Below, in pieces: positions 47,265 to 56,580 of a stretch of 64,000 nucleotides of DNA. Under the pieces are notes generated by a model. It ran no database searches. It was given only the letters and a program-made list of their open reading frames with translations, and was not told the DNA's origin. The first letter of the stretch is position 1. Each line of letters starts with the position of its first letter. The DNA is taken from the NCBI RefSeq assembly GCF_009858175.1, contig NZ_CP047393.1:2790001-2854000 (forward strand), read 5' to 3'. The stretch comes from Pontibacillus sp. HMF3514. Lineage in GTDB: Bacteria; Bacillota; Bacilli; Bacillales; BH030062. The position numbers and the translations under genes were made by a program.

Positions 47265-49027
47265 TACTTTTTACCCCCTTTGCTTTTAGAGTAGTCACGC
47301 TTACGTGGCTCGATATGAGACACATCTACATCTTCATAGCTGAATACCGGGGCGTTCTTTTCTGGATCGTAACTAGCTTTTGTTGTTTTTAACCATTCTT
47401 CATCATTACGATCAGGGAATTCAGGTTTGTAATGGGCACCGCGGCTCTCATTACGGTTATAAGCACCAAGTGTAACAACACGTGCTAACTGGAGCATGTT
47501 CTGTAATTGACGTGTGAACATAACACCTTGGTTACTCCAACGAGTCGTGTCATTAATGTTAATATCTTTGAAGCGCTCTTGAAGCTCTTGGATTTTCTTA
47601 TCTGTTTCAAGGAGTTTGTCGTTTTCACGAACAACTGTCACGTTGTCAGTCATCCATTCGCCTAATTCTTTATGAATTTGGTAAGCATTTTCGCTTCCAT
47701 CCATATTCAGTAGTTCTTCAAACTTCTCTTGCTCTTCTTTTAATTTTTCATCAAATAGAGTTGAAGAAATATCTTCTGCAGACTTCTCAAGACCTTGTAG
47801 GTATTTAACTGCATTTGGTCCTGCTTCCATACCACCGAAAATGGAAGATAGAAGTGAGTTTGCACCTAAGCGGTTCGCTCCGTGTTGAGTGAAATCACAC
47901 TCACCAGCTGCAAATACTCCTGGAATGTTCGTCATTTGATCGTAATCAACATATAAACCACCCATAGAGTAGTGAACAGCAGGGAAGATCTTCATCGGTA
48001 CTTTACGAGGATCGTCGCCAACGAACTTCTCATAAATTTCCATGATTCCACCAAGCTTAACATCAAGTTCTTTAGGATCCTTGTGAGAAAGATCTAAATA
48101 AACCATGTTTTCTCCGTTAATTCCTAACTTTTGACGTACACAAACATCAAAAATTTCACGAGTTGCAATATCACGAGGAACTAGGTTTCCGTATGCTGGA
48201 TATTTTTCCTCAAGGAAATACCATGGTTCTCCGTCTTTATATGTCCATACACGACCACCTTCACCACGAGCTGATTCACTCATAAGGCGAAGTTTATCAT
48301 CACCTGGGATCGCTGTAGGGTGAATTTGAATGAATTCACCATTTGCATAAATAGCACCTTGTTGATAAAGGGCAGACGCTGCAGAACCAGTATTAATAAC
48401 AGAGTTCGTAGATTTACCGAAAATGATTCCAGGTCCACCTGTTGCGATAATTGTCGCATCTGATTTAAAGGCTTTAATCTCATGAGAATTCATATTCTGA
48501 GCAATTACGCCTCGGCTAATTCCTTCTTCATCAATAATGGAAGATAGAAATTCCCAACCCTCATATTTTGTAACAAGCCCTGCCACTTCATGGCGACGAA
48601 CTTGTTCATCAAGTGCATATAATAATTGCTGTCCTGTTGTTGCACCTGCATAAGCAGTACGGTGGTGTTGTGTTCCACCAAAACGACGGAAGTCTAACAA
48701 CCCTTCAGGTGTACGGTTAAACATAACACCCATACGATCTAGCATATGTATAATACTTGGTGCTGCATCACACATAGCTTTTACTGGTGGTTGGTTCGCT
48801 AAGAAGTCTCCACCATATACTGTATCGTCAAAGTGCTCCCAAGGAGAGTCACCTTCCCCTTTTGTATCGACAGCACCATTAATACCACCTTGTGCACAAA
48901 CAGAGTGAGAACGCTTAACGGGTACAAGTGAAAGTAAATCAACGTGTACGCCTGCTTCTGCGGCTTTAATGGTTGCCATTAGTCCGGCTAGTCCACCGCC
49001 AATGACTACGATGTTCTGATTACTCAT
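47264..49027 (-). CDS. sdhA: Succinate dehydrogenase flavoprotein subunit
   Basis: The 587-aa subunit oxidises succinate. It has the dinucleotide motif VVIGGGLAGLMATIKAAEAG, the flavinylated His in SHSVCAQGGINGAVD, RLMSESARGEGG and the HGANRLGANSLLSSIFGG loop of the class. Middle gene of sdhCAB. Confidence 0.98.
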   Translation of the reverse strand: MSNQNIVVIGGGLAGLMATIKAAEAGVHVDLLSLVPVKRSHSVCAQGGINGAVDTKGEGDSPWEHFDDTVYGGDFLANQPPVKAMCDAAPSIIHMLDRMGVMFNRTPEGLLDFRRFGGTQHHRTAYAGATTGQQLLYALDEQVRRHEVAGLVTKYEGWEFLSSIIDEEGISRGVIAQNMNSHEIKAFKSDATIIATGGPGIIFGKSTNSVINTGSAASALYQQGAIYANGEFIQIHPTAIPGDDKLRLMSESARGEGGRVWTYKDGEPWYFLEEKYPAYGNLVPRDIATREIFDVCVRQKLGINGENMVYLDLSHKDPKELDVKLGGIMEIYEKFVGDDPRKVPMKIFPAVHYSMGGLYVDYDQMTNIPGVFAAGECDFTQHGANRLGANSLLSSIFGGMEAGPNAVKYLQGLEKSAEDISSTLFDEKLKEEQEKFEELLNMDGSENAYQIHKELGEWMTDNVTVVRENDKLLETDKKIQELQERFKDININDTTRWSNQGVMFTRQLQNMLQLARVVTLGAYNRNESRGAHYKPEFPDRNDEEWLKTTKASYDPEKNAPVFSYEDVDVSHIEPRKRDYSKSKGGKK

Positions 49028-49094
49028 TCTTAATGCTCACTCCCTTAGTTTCTCGACTAACTTGTCTAAACGATCTATTGAACCTAATAGGATA

Positions 49095-49709
49095 TTAGGA
49101 AACGAATGCAAAAATTGCTGCAATACCAACGTAGCTTAATGCCACAAAAATCGCCATCGTTACATACGTAGCAATACGCTGTGAACGTGGATTCAATGTA
49201 ATCCCCCAACTTACGCAGAAAGACCATAATCCATTAGCAAAGTGGAATGTAGTTGATACCACACCGATTATGTAGAACCACAACATAAATGGATCATTTA
49301 ATATGCCTTCCATTAATGAATAATTCACTTCTACATTTCCTAACGCGTATTGAATACGAGTTTGCCATACGTGCCAAGTAACAAAGATTAATGTAATAAT
49401 CCCTGAAATACGCTGTAGGTAGAACATCCAGTTTCGGAAGTATCCGTAGGTTGAAACGTTGTTCTTTGACGTAAAGGCAATGTAAACTCCATAAATAGCA
49501 TGGAAATAGAGTGGTATAAAGATAACGAACAGTTCTAACACCACACGGAATGGTAGGCTCTCCATAAAGTGCGCAGCATCATTAAATGCTTCTGCCCCAC
49601 GCGTTGCAAAATGGTTAACCACCAAGTGCTGAATTAGGAAGATTCCAACTGGTATAACTCCTAGTAGTGAATGCAATCTTCGATAAAAAAACTCACGATT
49701 TGCTGCCAT
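49095..49709 (-). CDS. sdhC: Succinate dehydrogenase cytochrome b558 subunit
   Basis: The 204-aa membrane anchor has five helices and binds two haems. It starts MAANREFFYRRLHSLLGVIPVGIFLIQHL, nearly the B. subtilis SdhC N-terminus, so I take ATG at 49709 rather than the longer frame to 49829. Histidines in RRLHSLLG, LIQHLVVNHF, PLYFHAIYG and TWHVWQ are candidate haem ligands. First gene of the operon. Confidence 0.95.
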   Translation of the reverse strand: MAANREFFYRRLHSLLGVIPVGIFLIQHLVVNHFATRGAEAFNDAAHFMESLPFRVVLELFVIFIPLYFHAIYGVYIAFTSKNNVSTYGYFRNWMFYLQRISGIITLIFVTWHVWQTRIQYALGNVEVNYSLMEGILNDPFMLWFYIIGVVSTTFHFANGLWSFCVSWGITLNPRSQRIATYVTMAIFVALSYVGIAAIFAFVS

Positions 49710-49770
49710 GGTGTGACTTTTACCCCCCTCGAGTAATAAATACGTGTACATTTTCGACATTTTCAGACAA

Positions 49771-49782
49771 TAAAGCGCTTTA
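49771..49782 (-). promoter_or_regulatory. Candidate cre-like site upstream of sdhC
   Basis: TAAAGCGCTTTA is a perfect 12-bp palindrome, close to CcpA cre cores (AAAGCGCTTT), about 62 bases upstream of the sdhC start. The outer TG..CA of the full consensus is absent. The rest of the 320-bp sdhC-yslB interval holds no other feature I can support. Confidence 0.35.
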
Positions 49783-50030
49783 CTTACACGCAAAAAATAA
49801 AGGAAAAGAAGCTTTTCCCTTTCATTCATCTGTTAAAATGTACAATTTGTGACATGTATATTGTACTTCTATCCAATGTAGGCGTCAAGGTATTAAGAAA
49901 AGCAAAGACGACTGTTTTGAACATCTCCTACATTTGAACGAAAAATAATAATATTACAGGAAATCTTTTTCTTATTATTGCGGAACTTCCTCTACCACTG
50001 TAATAATAGTAAAAGAGAGGATGAAACGAT

Positions 50031-50462
50031 ATGAATGACCAGATTTCGAAGTTATTCGATGACTTTAGGGATATCCCATCATCGACGATAGGACATGAAA
50101 TATTAAGAACTAAAGTTTTACCTGACTTATTAGGTAAAGAGGCAGATTCCATTCTTTATTTTATAGGTCGAAACTTGGCTAAATCCTACCCTTGTTCATC
50201 TTTAGATGAAATCGGCATTTTCTTTGGTGCCATGGGCTGGGACCACCTTTCTCTTGATAAAGAAAAGAAAAATGAGTACCAATTTACTTTATCTGGCGAT
50301 TTAACAGCAAAACGTCTTACATATGATACGGATTACTGTTTTCGATTAGAGGCTGGGTTTTTAGCTGAGCAAATTTCTTTGATCACTAATGAATTTGCAG
50401 AGTGCGCATATACGTGCCAACCTCGAAAAAAGAAAATAGAGTTTCAAGTTGTAAAGCAATAA
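50031..50462 (+). CDS. yslB: YslB, DUF2507 protein
   Basis: The 143-aa protein matches the DUF2507 family by size and by blocks such as IPSSTIGHEILRTKVLPDLLG, ILYFIGRNLAKSYPCSSLDEI and FRLEAGFLAEQISLITNEFAEC. It shares the 4VR-like ligand-binding type fold of V4R proteins and in B. subtilis YslB has been linked to envelope stress; this is recalled, not shown. It diverges from sdhC. AAGAGAGG precedes the ATG. In B. subtilis lysC lies between yslB and uvrC; it is missing here. Confidence 0.85.
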   Translation: MNDQISKLFDDFRDIPSSTIGHEILRTKVLPDLLGKEADSILYFIGRNLAKSYPCSSLDEIGIFFGAMGWDHLSLDKEKKNEYQFTLSGDLTAKRLTYDTDYCFRLEAGFLAEQISLITNEFAECAYTCQPRKKKIEFQVVKQ

Positions 50463-50514
50463 AATTAGATTTCCTAAGGAAGCAGGCTTCCTGTTTCGTT
50501 TATTATAAACTGAA

Positions 50515-50552
50515 AGAGTAGTTGTTATCCTTTTTAGGTTAACAACTACTCT
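50515..50552. terminator. Terminator between yslB and uvrC
   Basis: Thirteen-bp stem AGAGTAGTTGTTA/TAACAACTACTCT overlapping the uvrC stop, between convergent genes. Confidence 0.75.
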
Positions 50553-52354
50553 TCTTCTTGTTCTAGTTCTTTTTCTGCTTCTTTTTCTCTTAAGTGATTT
50601 AACATGGTGTTCGCTACATTAGCAGGTATTCCTAACTTTGTGATATCTTCAACTGAGGATTCTCTTATCTTTTGGACAGAATGGAAATGACGAAGCAACA
50701 ACCTTCTTCGTTTTTCACCTACTCCAGGAATTTGATCAAGTTCAGATTGAATAACCCCTTTACCTCTAAGTTGCCTATGGAAGGATATTGCAAATCGGTG
50801 AACTTCATCTTGAACACGTTGAATGAGATAAAACTCTTGAGACTGACGATCCATTTCAACAACTTGTGGTGGATCACCATATAACAACTCGCTTGTGCGG
50901 TGTTTCTCGTCTTTGGCTAAACCACATAATGGAATGTCTAACCCAAGTTCATTTTCCAGCACTTCCATGGCAGCACTCATTTGACCTTTTCCCCCATCTA
51001 CAAAAATAAGATCTGGAAGAGGTAAACCGTCTTTCACCACACGTTTATATCGCCTACGTATGACTTCTCGCATTGTCTCATAATCATCCGGTCCTTCTAC
51101 ATCTCGAATTTTATACTTTCTATACTCCTTCTTTTCCGGTCGACCATCTATAAATACTACCATTGCTGATACAGGATCCGTCCCTTGAATATTTGAGTTA
51201 TCAAAAGCTTCAATTCGGTGAGGGGTTTCAATATGAAGCTTTTCCCCTAACTCCTCTACTGCTTTAATGGTTCTCTCTTCGTCTCGTTCAATCAATGAAA
51301 ACTTTTCTTCTAATGCAATCTGAGCATTTTTCATAGCTAGTTCTACTAGCTCTTTCTTTCTTCCTCGCATTGGAATATGAACATCCAACTCCAGCAACTC
51401 TTTAAGCATGTCTTTATCAGCTCCCACAGGAACAAGAACTTGCTTTGGTTTTGGATGATTTTGATGAAGGTAAAAGCGTCCGATAAAGCTTAAGAATGTT
51501 TCCTCGGCATCATCAAAAAACGGAAAGACTGATACGTCACGCTCTATAAGTTTTCCCTGACGAATGAAAAAGACTTGAACACACATCCACCCTTTGTCAT
51601 AGGCGTAACCAAAAATATCTCGATTGACTTGATCATTTAAGGTCATCTTTTGTTGCTCCATAACAGACTCTATATGTTGAATTTGATCTCGTAGTTCTTT
51701 TGCACGCTCAAATTCAAGTTCCTCTGATGCCTTTTGCATTTTATCCTTTAAATCTTGTTTAATTTCCTTATGTCCACCATTTAAAAATCTCGTAATTTCA
51801 TTAACGATATCCCGGTTTTGTTCATCTGTCACTTTGTATTCACATGGTCCAAGACACTGGTGCATATGATAATACAAGCATACGCGGTCAGGCATTGTAT
51901 TGCATTTGCGAAGTGGGTACAGTCGATCAAGTAACCGCTTCGTTTCGCGAGCAGCAATTACGTTTGGATATGGCCCGAAATATTTCCCCTTATCTTTCTT
52001 TACTTTTCGTGTGACGATAAGTCTAGGATGTTTCTCACCAGTAATCTTTAAATATGGATAACTTTTATCATCCTTTAAAAGAACATTATATTTAGGGTCA
52101 TATTTCTTTATTAAATTCATCTCTAAAATGAGAGCTTCCATCTCTGATGAAGTGACAATGTATTCAAAATCCACGATTTCTTGTACTAATCTTTGAGTTT
52201 TCGCATCATTAGCACCTGTGAAATAAGATCTCACACGATTCTTAAGAACCTTTGACTTTCCTACATAAATCACCGTTCCATGCTTGTCTTTCATAATATA
52301 ACAGCCTGGCTGAGCCGGAAGTACAGCGAGCTTCTCTCTTATGTTGTCCTGCAC
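50546..52354 (-). CDS. uvrC: Excinuclease ABC subunit C
   Basis: The 602-aa nuclease makes both cuts in nucleotide excision repair. It has the GIY-YIG domain ([23 protein letters not shown]), a UVR motif in the middle, the RNase H-like C-terminal nuclease ([30 protein letters not shown]) and a helix-hairpin-helix end ([16 protein letters not shown]). Start GTG at 52354 with GGGAGAG eight bases away gives a normal N-terminus; the frame runs nine codons further. No LexA box was seen upstream. Confidence 0.97.
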   Translation of the reverse strand: MQDNIREKLAVLPAQPGCYIMKDKHGTVIYVGKSKVLKNRVRSYFTGANDAKTQRLVQEIVDFEYIVTSSEMEALILEMNLIKKYDPKYNVLLKDDKSYPYLKITGEKHPRLIVTRKVKKDKGKYFGPYPNVIAARETKRLLDRLYPLRKCNTMPDRVCLYYHMHQCLGPCEYKVTDEQNRDIVNEITRFLNGGHKEIKQDLKDKMQKASEELEFERAKELRDQIQHIESVMEQQKMTLNDQVNRDIFGYAYDKGWMCVQVFFIRQGKLIERDVSVFPFFDDAEETFLSFIGRFYLHQNHPKPKQVLVPVGADKDMLKELLELDVHIPMRGRKKELVELAMKNAQIALEEKFSLIERDEERTIKAVEELGEKLHIETPHRIEAFDNSNIQGTDPVSAMVVFIDGRPEKKEYRKYKIRDVEGPDDYETMREVIRRRYKRVVKDGLPLPDLIFVDGGKGQMSAAMEVLENELGLDIPLCGLAKDEKHRTSELLYGDPPQVVEMDRQSQEFYLIQRVQDEVHRFAISFHRQLRGKGVIQSELDQIPGVGEKRRRLLLRHFHSVQKIRESSVEDITKLGIPANVANTMLNHLREKEAEKELEQEEE

Positions 52355-52470
52355 TGTTATCACTCTCCCGTTAAACAACATCGCTTAAGAAAATGGTTCT
52401 ATCTCTATAGTGTAAAGCAAAGAGCGAAAGATCGCGACTATAAGAACATAGTATAAATTCGCCCAATAAA

Positions 52471-52497
52471 AAACAGCCTGTGAACCAGGCTGTTTTA
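52471..52497 (-). terminator. Terminator of trxA
   Basis: Eleven-bp stem AAAACAGCCTG/CAGGCTGTTTT with TTTTATTGGG after it on the minus strand; starts four bases after the stop. Confidence 0.88.
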
Positions 52498-52500
52498 TCA

Positions 52501-52815
52501 TTAGGAATGTTTGTTGATTAATTCAACAAGCGCTTCTTTTGGTTGGAAGCCAACTACTTGATCAACAACTTTTCCATCTTTGAAAAGAAGTAGTGTTGGA
52601 ATACTCATTACGCCGAATTTACCAGCGGTTTCTTGGTTTTCATCAACATCTAACTTAACAATCTTCACTTGGTCACTCATTTCAGCATCTAATTCTTCTA
52701 GTACTGGAGCGATCATTTTACAAGGTCCGCACCAAGGTGCCCAGAAATCTGCTAGGACAAGGTCGCTACCTGTTTCTTGTGTGAAGTTTTGGTCTGTTGC
52801 GTGTACAATTGACAT
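52501..52815 (-). CDS. trxA: Thioredoxin
   Basis: The 104-aa cytoplasmic disulfide reductase has the active site [14 protein letters not shown] and the cis-proline [11 protein letters not shown] at 52815 with GGAGG nine bases upstream gives the standard N-terminus [11 protein letters not shown]. Monocistronic by its own terminator and by the etfA terminator just upstream. Confidence 0.98.
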   Translation of the reverse strand: MSIVHATDQNFTQETGSDLVLADFWAPWCGPCKMIAPVLEELDAEMSDQVKIVKLDVDENQETAGKFGVMSIPTLLLFKDGKVVDQVVGFQPKEALVELINKHS

Positions 52816-52974
52816 ATGTGAATTCCTCCTCAATTACATGTAAATCAAAATCCTATTAAAGTATATCATTCCATACATACATACGCTAACAATCTGTTTA
52901 TGTTTACTATACCCTGATTAAAAAAAATTCATGCTAAGGATTTATGAAAACATAACCTACATTAGCGTAAAACG

Positions 52975-53008
52975 AAGGTGCTGTAACATATATATGTTAC
53001 AGCACCTT
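52975..53008 (-). terminator. Terminator of the etfA-containing operon
   Basis: Sixteen-bp perfect stem (52975-52990 with 52993-53008) and a two-base loop, directly after the etfA stop. Confidence 0.82.
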
Positions 53009-53017
53009 TTGTGTTCC

Positions 53018-53998
53018 TTATGCATTCACTTTTATTTTCTTAATCTCTTCAGTCAGTTTAGGGACAACTTCAAACAAGTCCCCAACAATACCATAGTCAG
53101 CTACATTAAAGATATTCGCTTCTGGATCCTTATTAATCGCTACGATTACTTTAGAGTTAGACATTCCGGCAAGATGTTGAATAGCGCCAGAAATTCCGCA
53201 TGCGATGTATAAGTCTGGCGTTACAACTTTTCCTGTCTGACCAATCTGCAAGGAGTAATCACAGTATTCAGCGTCTGCAGCACCACGTGATGCACCAACA
53301 GCTCCACCTAGTACTTCAGCAAGTTCTTCAAGTGGCTTAAAGCCTTCTGAACTTTTCACACCACGTCCTCCAGCAACAATAACGTTAGCTTCGGATAAGT
53401 CTACACCATCGGTAGTTTTACGGATGATGTCTTGAATAACTGTGCGTAAGTCTTTGATGTCTACATCTTTACTTGTTACGTCTCCACTTCGACTATCGTC
53501 ACGCTCTAATGGTTTAATGTTGTTTGGACGGATTGTAGCAAAAATAACACCATCTGTGATAATCTTCTTCTCGAATGCTTTACCAGAGTAAATTGGGCGA
53601 GTGAACACTAGGTTGTCACCAGACTCTTCTAGGTTGATTGCATCTGAAATGAGACCGGTTTCAAGTTTGCTCGCAAGTTTAGGTGATAGGTCCTTCCCAA
53701 TCGCAGTATGTCCCATAACAATACCTTCTGGGTCCTCATCTTCAATAACAGCCATTGCTGCCTGACCAAATGCATCAGACGTATAGTTCTTTAATTGATC
53801 ATCTTGTACGGTAACAACACGGTCAGCACCGTAATAGATCATTTCTTTCCCCATATCTTCAAGGTTATCTGATCCAAGTAGAAGGCCTACAATTTCTCCA
53901 CCTTCACTTACTGTTTTTGCTGCTGTTATCGCTTCAAATGTTACATTACGTAGTTCTCCATCACGAACTTCTCCAATAACAAGTACTTTTCGACTCAT
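53018..53998 (-). CDS. etfA: Electron transfer flavoprotein alpha subunit
   Basis: The 326-aa subunit binds FAD, passing electrons from acyl-CoA dehydrogenases to the quinone pool. The C-terminal FAD domain shows IVAGGRGVKSSEGFK, GGAVGASRGAADAEY, IGQTGKVVTPDLYIACGISGAIQHLAGM and AINKDPEANIF. It is 25 bp after etfB in the fatty-acid operon. Confidence 0.97.
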   Translation of the reverse strand: MSRKVLVIGEVRDGELRNVTFEAITAAKTVSEGGEIVGLLLGSDNLEDMGKEMIYYGADRVVTVQDDQLKNYTSDAFGQAAMAVIEDEDPEGIVMGHTAIGKDLSPKLASKLETGLISDAINLEESGDNLVFTRPIYSGKAFEKKIITDGVIFATIRPNNIKPLERDDSRSGDVTSKDVDIKDLRTVIQDIIRKTTDGVDLSEANVIVAGGRGVKSSEGFKPLEELAEVLGGAVGASRGAADAEYCDYSLQIGQTGKVVTPDLYIACGISGAIQHLAGMSNSKVIVAINKDPEANIFNVADYGIVGDLFEVVPKLTEEIKKIKVNA

Positions 53999-54023
53999 AA
54001 AGATTCTCCTTTCAGGTTAACGG

Positions 54024-54797
54024 TTATAGTACTTTTGCTTCGTCACGTAGTAAGGTTACAAGTTCTTTTACTTGATCATCGACTTCGCCTTCAAGAACTT
54101 TTCCAGCCTCTTTTTCTGGAGGAAGGAATAGTTCAATAGTTTTGGTCTTCGGTTCAACATCATCTTCGTCTAAATCAAGATCATCTAATTCAATCTCTTC
54201 AAGAGGCTTCTTCTTCGCCTTCATAATACCTGGAAGAGAAGGGTAACGAGGTTCGTTTAAACCTTGCTGACACGTCACAAGTAGAGGTAGTTTTGTTTCC
54301 AACTTCTCAACGTCTCCTTCTACATCGCGCTCAATGTTAACGGTTTCACCATCGACTTTAATACTTGTAATAGTCGTTACATATGCAATGTCTAAACGTT
54401 CAGCTAGACGAGGACCTACTTGACCACTTGCTTCATCAATCGCTACGTTACCTGCAAGAATAATGTCCGCTTCTTTATCTTCGAAGAAAGCTTCAAGGAT
54501 TTTAACGGTTGTAAACTGGTCGCCTTCTTCTAAGTCATCTTCAGTATTGATAAGGTAAGCTTGATCTGCCCCCATTGCTAACGCAGTACGTAATTGCTTT
54601 TCAGCTTCTTCCTCACCAATTGTGATAACGCTTACTTCTCCGCCATGTTCATCACGCAATTGGATAGCTTCTTCAATTGCATATTCATCGTATGGGTTAA
54701 TGATAAATTCTGCGCCCTCATCTTCAATGCGGCCACCATCAATCATAATTTTTTCTTCCGTATCGAATGTTCTTTTCAGCAATACAAAAATGTTCAT
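54024..54797 (-). CDS. etfB: Electron transfer flavoprotein beta subunit
   Basis: The 257-aa partner subunit of EtfA, starting MNIFVLLKRTFDTEEKI, with the NPYDEYAIEEAIQLRDEHGGEV and LAMGADQAYLI segments. Of two adjacent ATG codons, the second (54797) has seven bases to GGGGG and gives the usual start. Between fadB and etfA in operon order. Confidence 0.96.
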   Translation of the reverse strand: MNIFVLLKRTFDTEEKIMIDGGRIEDEGAEFIINPYDEYAIEEAIQLRDEHGGEVSVITIGEEEAEKQLRTALAMGADQAYLINTEDDLEEGDQFTTVKILEAFFEDKEADIILAGNVAIDEASGQVGPRLAERLDIAYVTTITSIKVDGETVNIERDVEGDVEKLETKLPLLVTCQQGLNEPRYPSLPGIMKAKKKPLEEIELDDLDLDEDDVEPKTKTIELFLPPEKEAGKVLEGEVDDQVKELVTLLRDEAKVL

Positions 54798-54814
54798 CAT
54801 GATACCCCCTAGTA

Positions 54815-55588
54815 CTATTGATCTTTAAAATTTGGTTTGCGTTTCTCAATAAAGGCTTGAACGCCTTCTTTAGCATCTTCATTGCCGAATACTTTACCGA
54901 ACTCTTCTGCTTCTTCTAGCTGACCCTTTTCATATAGAGATGTGTTCGTGTATGGGATCAGTCGCATAATAGCTTGAACAGAAGGACCACTTTTAGCGGC
55001 AATTTTTCCTGCTAGCTTCATCGTTTCTTCTTCTAATTGTTCTTGAGGTATTGCTTTATTTGCTAACCCTAATGAAGCTGCCTCCACACCACTTATCGGC
55101 TCGCCGGTTAAAATCATTTCATAGGCTTTAGGCTGACCAACATAGCGAGGAAGTCGTTGTGTTCCAGCAAAACCAGGAACAATACCTAGGGAAAGCTCAG
55201 GTAACCCTAGTTTGGCATCTTCGGTTACGATACGCATGTGACAAGACATAGCCAACTCGAGTCCGCCTCCTAGTGAAGCTCCATGAATTGAAGCGATTAC
55301 AGGAATATGGAAGTTTTCTATTCGATTGAAAAGTTCTTGTCCTTGTCTTGATAGTTTACTATATTCATTTTCTTCCTGTAAGGAAGTGAATTCCTTAATG
55401 TCAGCCCCTGCTGAGAAGAATTTCCCTTCTCCTTTTAAAACCACAGCTTTGTATGCCGGATCATCTTGTATGCGGTCAAGCGCAGTTGATAAATCCTTTA
55501 AAATATACGAAGCTAATGCATTGGCTGGTGGACTCTGAATAGTAAGTACAGCAACATTTCCTTGTGCTTCAAAGTGCAAATAGTCCAA
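54815..55588 (-). CDS. fadB: Enoyl-CoA hydratase FadB-like
   Basis: The 257-aa crotonase hydrates trans-2-enoyl-CoA in beta-oxidation. It shows the oxyanion-hole GKFFSAGADIKEF, the second GASLGGGLELAMSCHMRI, catalytic Glu positions in LPELSLGIVPGFAGTQRLPRYVG. 21 bp after fadR. This matches YsiB/FadB of B. subtilis. Confidence 0.93.
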   Translation of the reverse strand: MDYLHFEAQGNVAVLTIQSPPANALASYILKDLSTALDRIQDDPAYKAVVLKGEGKFFSAGADIKEFTSLQEENEYSKLSRQGQELFNRIENFHIPVIASIHGASLGGGLELAMSCHMRIVTEDAKLGLPELSLGIVPGFAGTQRLPRYVGQPKAYEMILTGEPISGVEAASLGLANKAIPQEQLEEETMKLAGKIAAKSGPSVQAIMRLIPYTNTSLYEKGQLEEAEEFGKVFGNEDAKEGVQAFIEKRKPNFKDQ

Positions 55589-55609
55589 AATGTAATCCTC
55601 CCTTATCCC

Positions 55610-56194
55610 TTATTTTTGAGCTAATCCATTTATGAAGAGTTCATGGATTTCCTTCGCTTTCTTCATTAAATCATACTTTTGATCATTCATCACCCAATTT
55701 GTGACTGTTTCATCTAAAGTACCGAAAATCATCTGTCGGATAATGCGTAGATCAAGGGAAGAATCGAATAATTTTTCATCCATGCCTTCTTGCACGATTT
55801 GGTCAATGAGTTCTAAATATGGCTTGAGTACATCATTGATCATAAGGCGTAGTTCTTTGTTTGATTGGCGTAATTCCAACTGTGTCACAATGGCTAAATG
55901 GTGATTTTTTGTTAATTGACTGTAATGCATTTCAATTAACGTTAGTAGTTTTTGTTTTGCATTAGATTTTGTTTGAATCTCATCTTCAATGCTACTAATA
56001 AACTGTCCCATCTTTTCTTGGAAAAGAGAGACGAGAATGTCTTCTTTGTTTTTAAAATATAAATAAATGGTACCATCAGCAACGCCTGCTTTTTTGGCAA
56101 TCTTGGACACCTGTGAAGAATGGTATCCATTTTCAGCAATAACCTCTACGGCTGCATCTATAATTTGATTATACTTCGGTCGATTCTTCATCAT
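55610..56194 (-). CDS. fadR: FadR fatty-acid TetR-family repressor
   Basis: The 194-aa protein has a TetR helix-turn-helix (IIDAAVEVIAENGYHSSQV, IAKKAGVADGTIYLYFKNKED) and a ligand domain including FGTLDETVTNWVMNDQKYDL, nearly as in B. subtilis FadR (also 194 aa). Long-chain acyl-CoA releases it from DNA. The frame extends 44 codons upstream but that part does not look like FadR, so I take ATG at 56194 (or the adjacent 56191), with GGGG upstream. Operator-like sites lie upstream of it and upstream of lcfA. Confidence 0.95.
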   Translation of the reverse strand: MMKNRPKYNQIIDAAVEVIAENGYHSSQVSKIAKKAGVADGTIYLYFKNKEDILVSLFQEKMGQFISSIEDEIQTKSNAKQKLLTLIEMHYSQLTKNHHLAIVTQLELRQSNKELRLMINDVLKPYLELIDQIVQEGMDEKLFDSSLDLRIIRQMIFGTLDETVTNWVMNDQKYDLMKKAKEIHELFINGLAQK

Positions 56195-56346
56195 CTTGAT
56201 CCCCTTACTGCATTTAAAGTCATAAACAATAGCATCGGCCATAGGGTCTGCGAATAAGGAATAAATCCCTAAGTGACGTCTATCACACATTGGGTTCTGC
56301 TTATTCAATCGCCTTTTAGAAGCCAAAACTAGACTTATTCATAAAA

Positions 56347-56364
56347 TGAATGAATGGTCATTCA
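56347..56364 (-). promoter_or_regulatory. FadR operator
   Basis: TGAATGAATGGTCATTCA matches the FadR consensus TGAATGAnTAnTCATTCA at nearly every position. It is about 150 bases upstream of the fadR start codon, in the region between lcfA and fadR, so fadR may be self-regulated from a second promoter. Confidence 0.75.
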
Positions 56365-56432
56365 CTCTCATTTTACAAAATTGCTTTTCCGCTGTCAATT
56401 CACCTGGGGACTTGTCCTTCATTGTTATAAAG

Positions 56433-56568
56433 AAAACTTGCCGATTGGCAAGCCTTTTAAGGCGCAGACAGAGGCTTAGTTGCACTTATACTTCATTCTT
56501 TCAAAATTTTCACTACGTCGAATTGCTTCTTTGCTAAAATTTTATACTTTCTTAACGTGCAAAGAAAA
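56433..56568 (+). repeat. R2 repeat, copy 1
   Basis: A 136-bp block similar to 63860-63992. Shared pieces include TTGCCGATTGGCAA (56438-56451), GGCGCAGACAGAGGCTTAG, ACTACGTCGAA and CTTCTTTGCTAAAATTT. It contains two adjacent palindromes, TTGCCGATTGGCAA and GCCTTTTAAGGC. It lies just downstream of lcfA on the minus strand and may add terminator function. Confidence 0.8.
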
Positions 56569-56580
56569 AGAGCACGAGGC

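Noticed and set aside
52380-52470. LexA box upstream of uvrC
   Set aside because: Only AGAACATAGTATAAA is present, which does not fit the CGAAC-N4-GTTCG palindrome.
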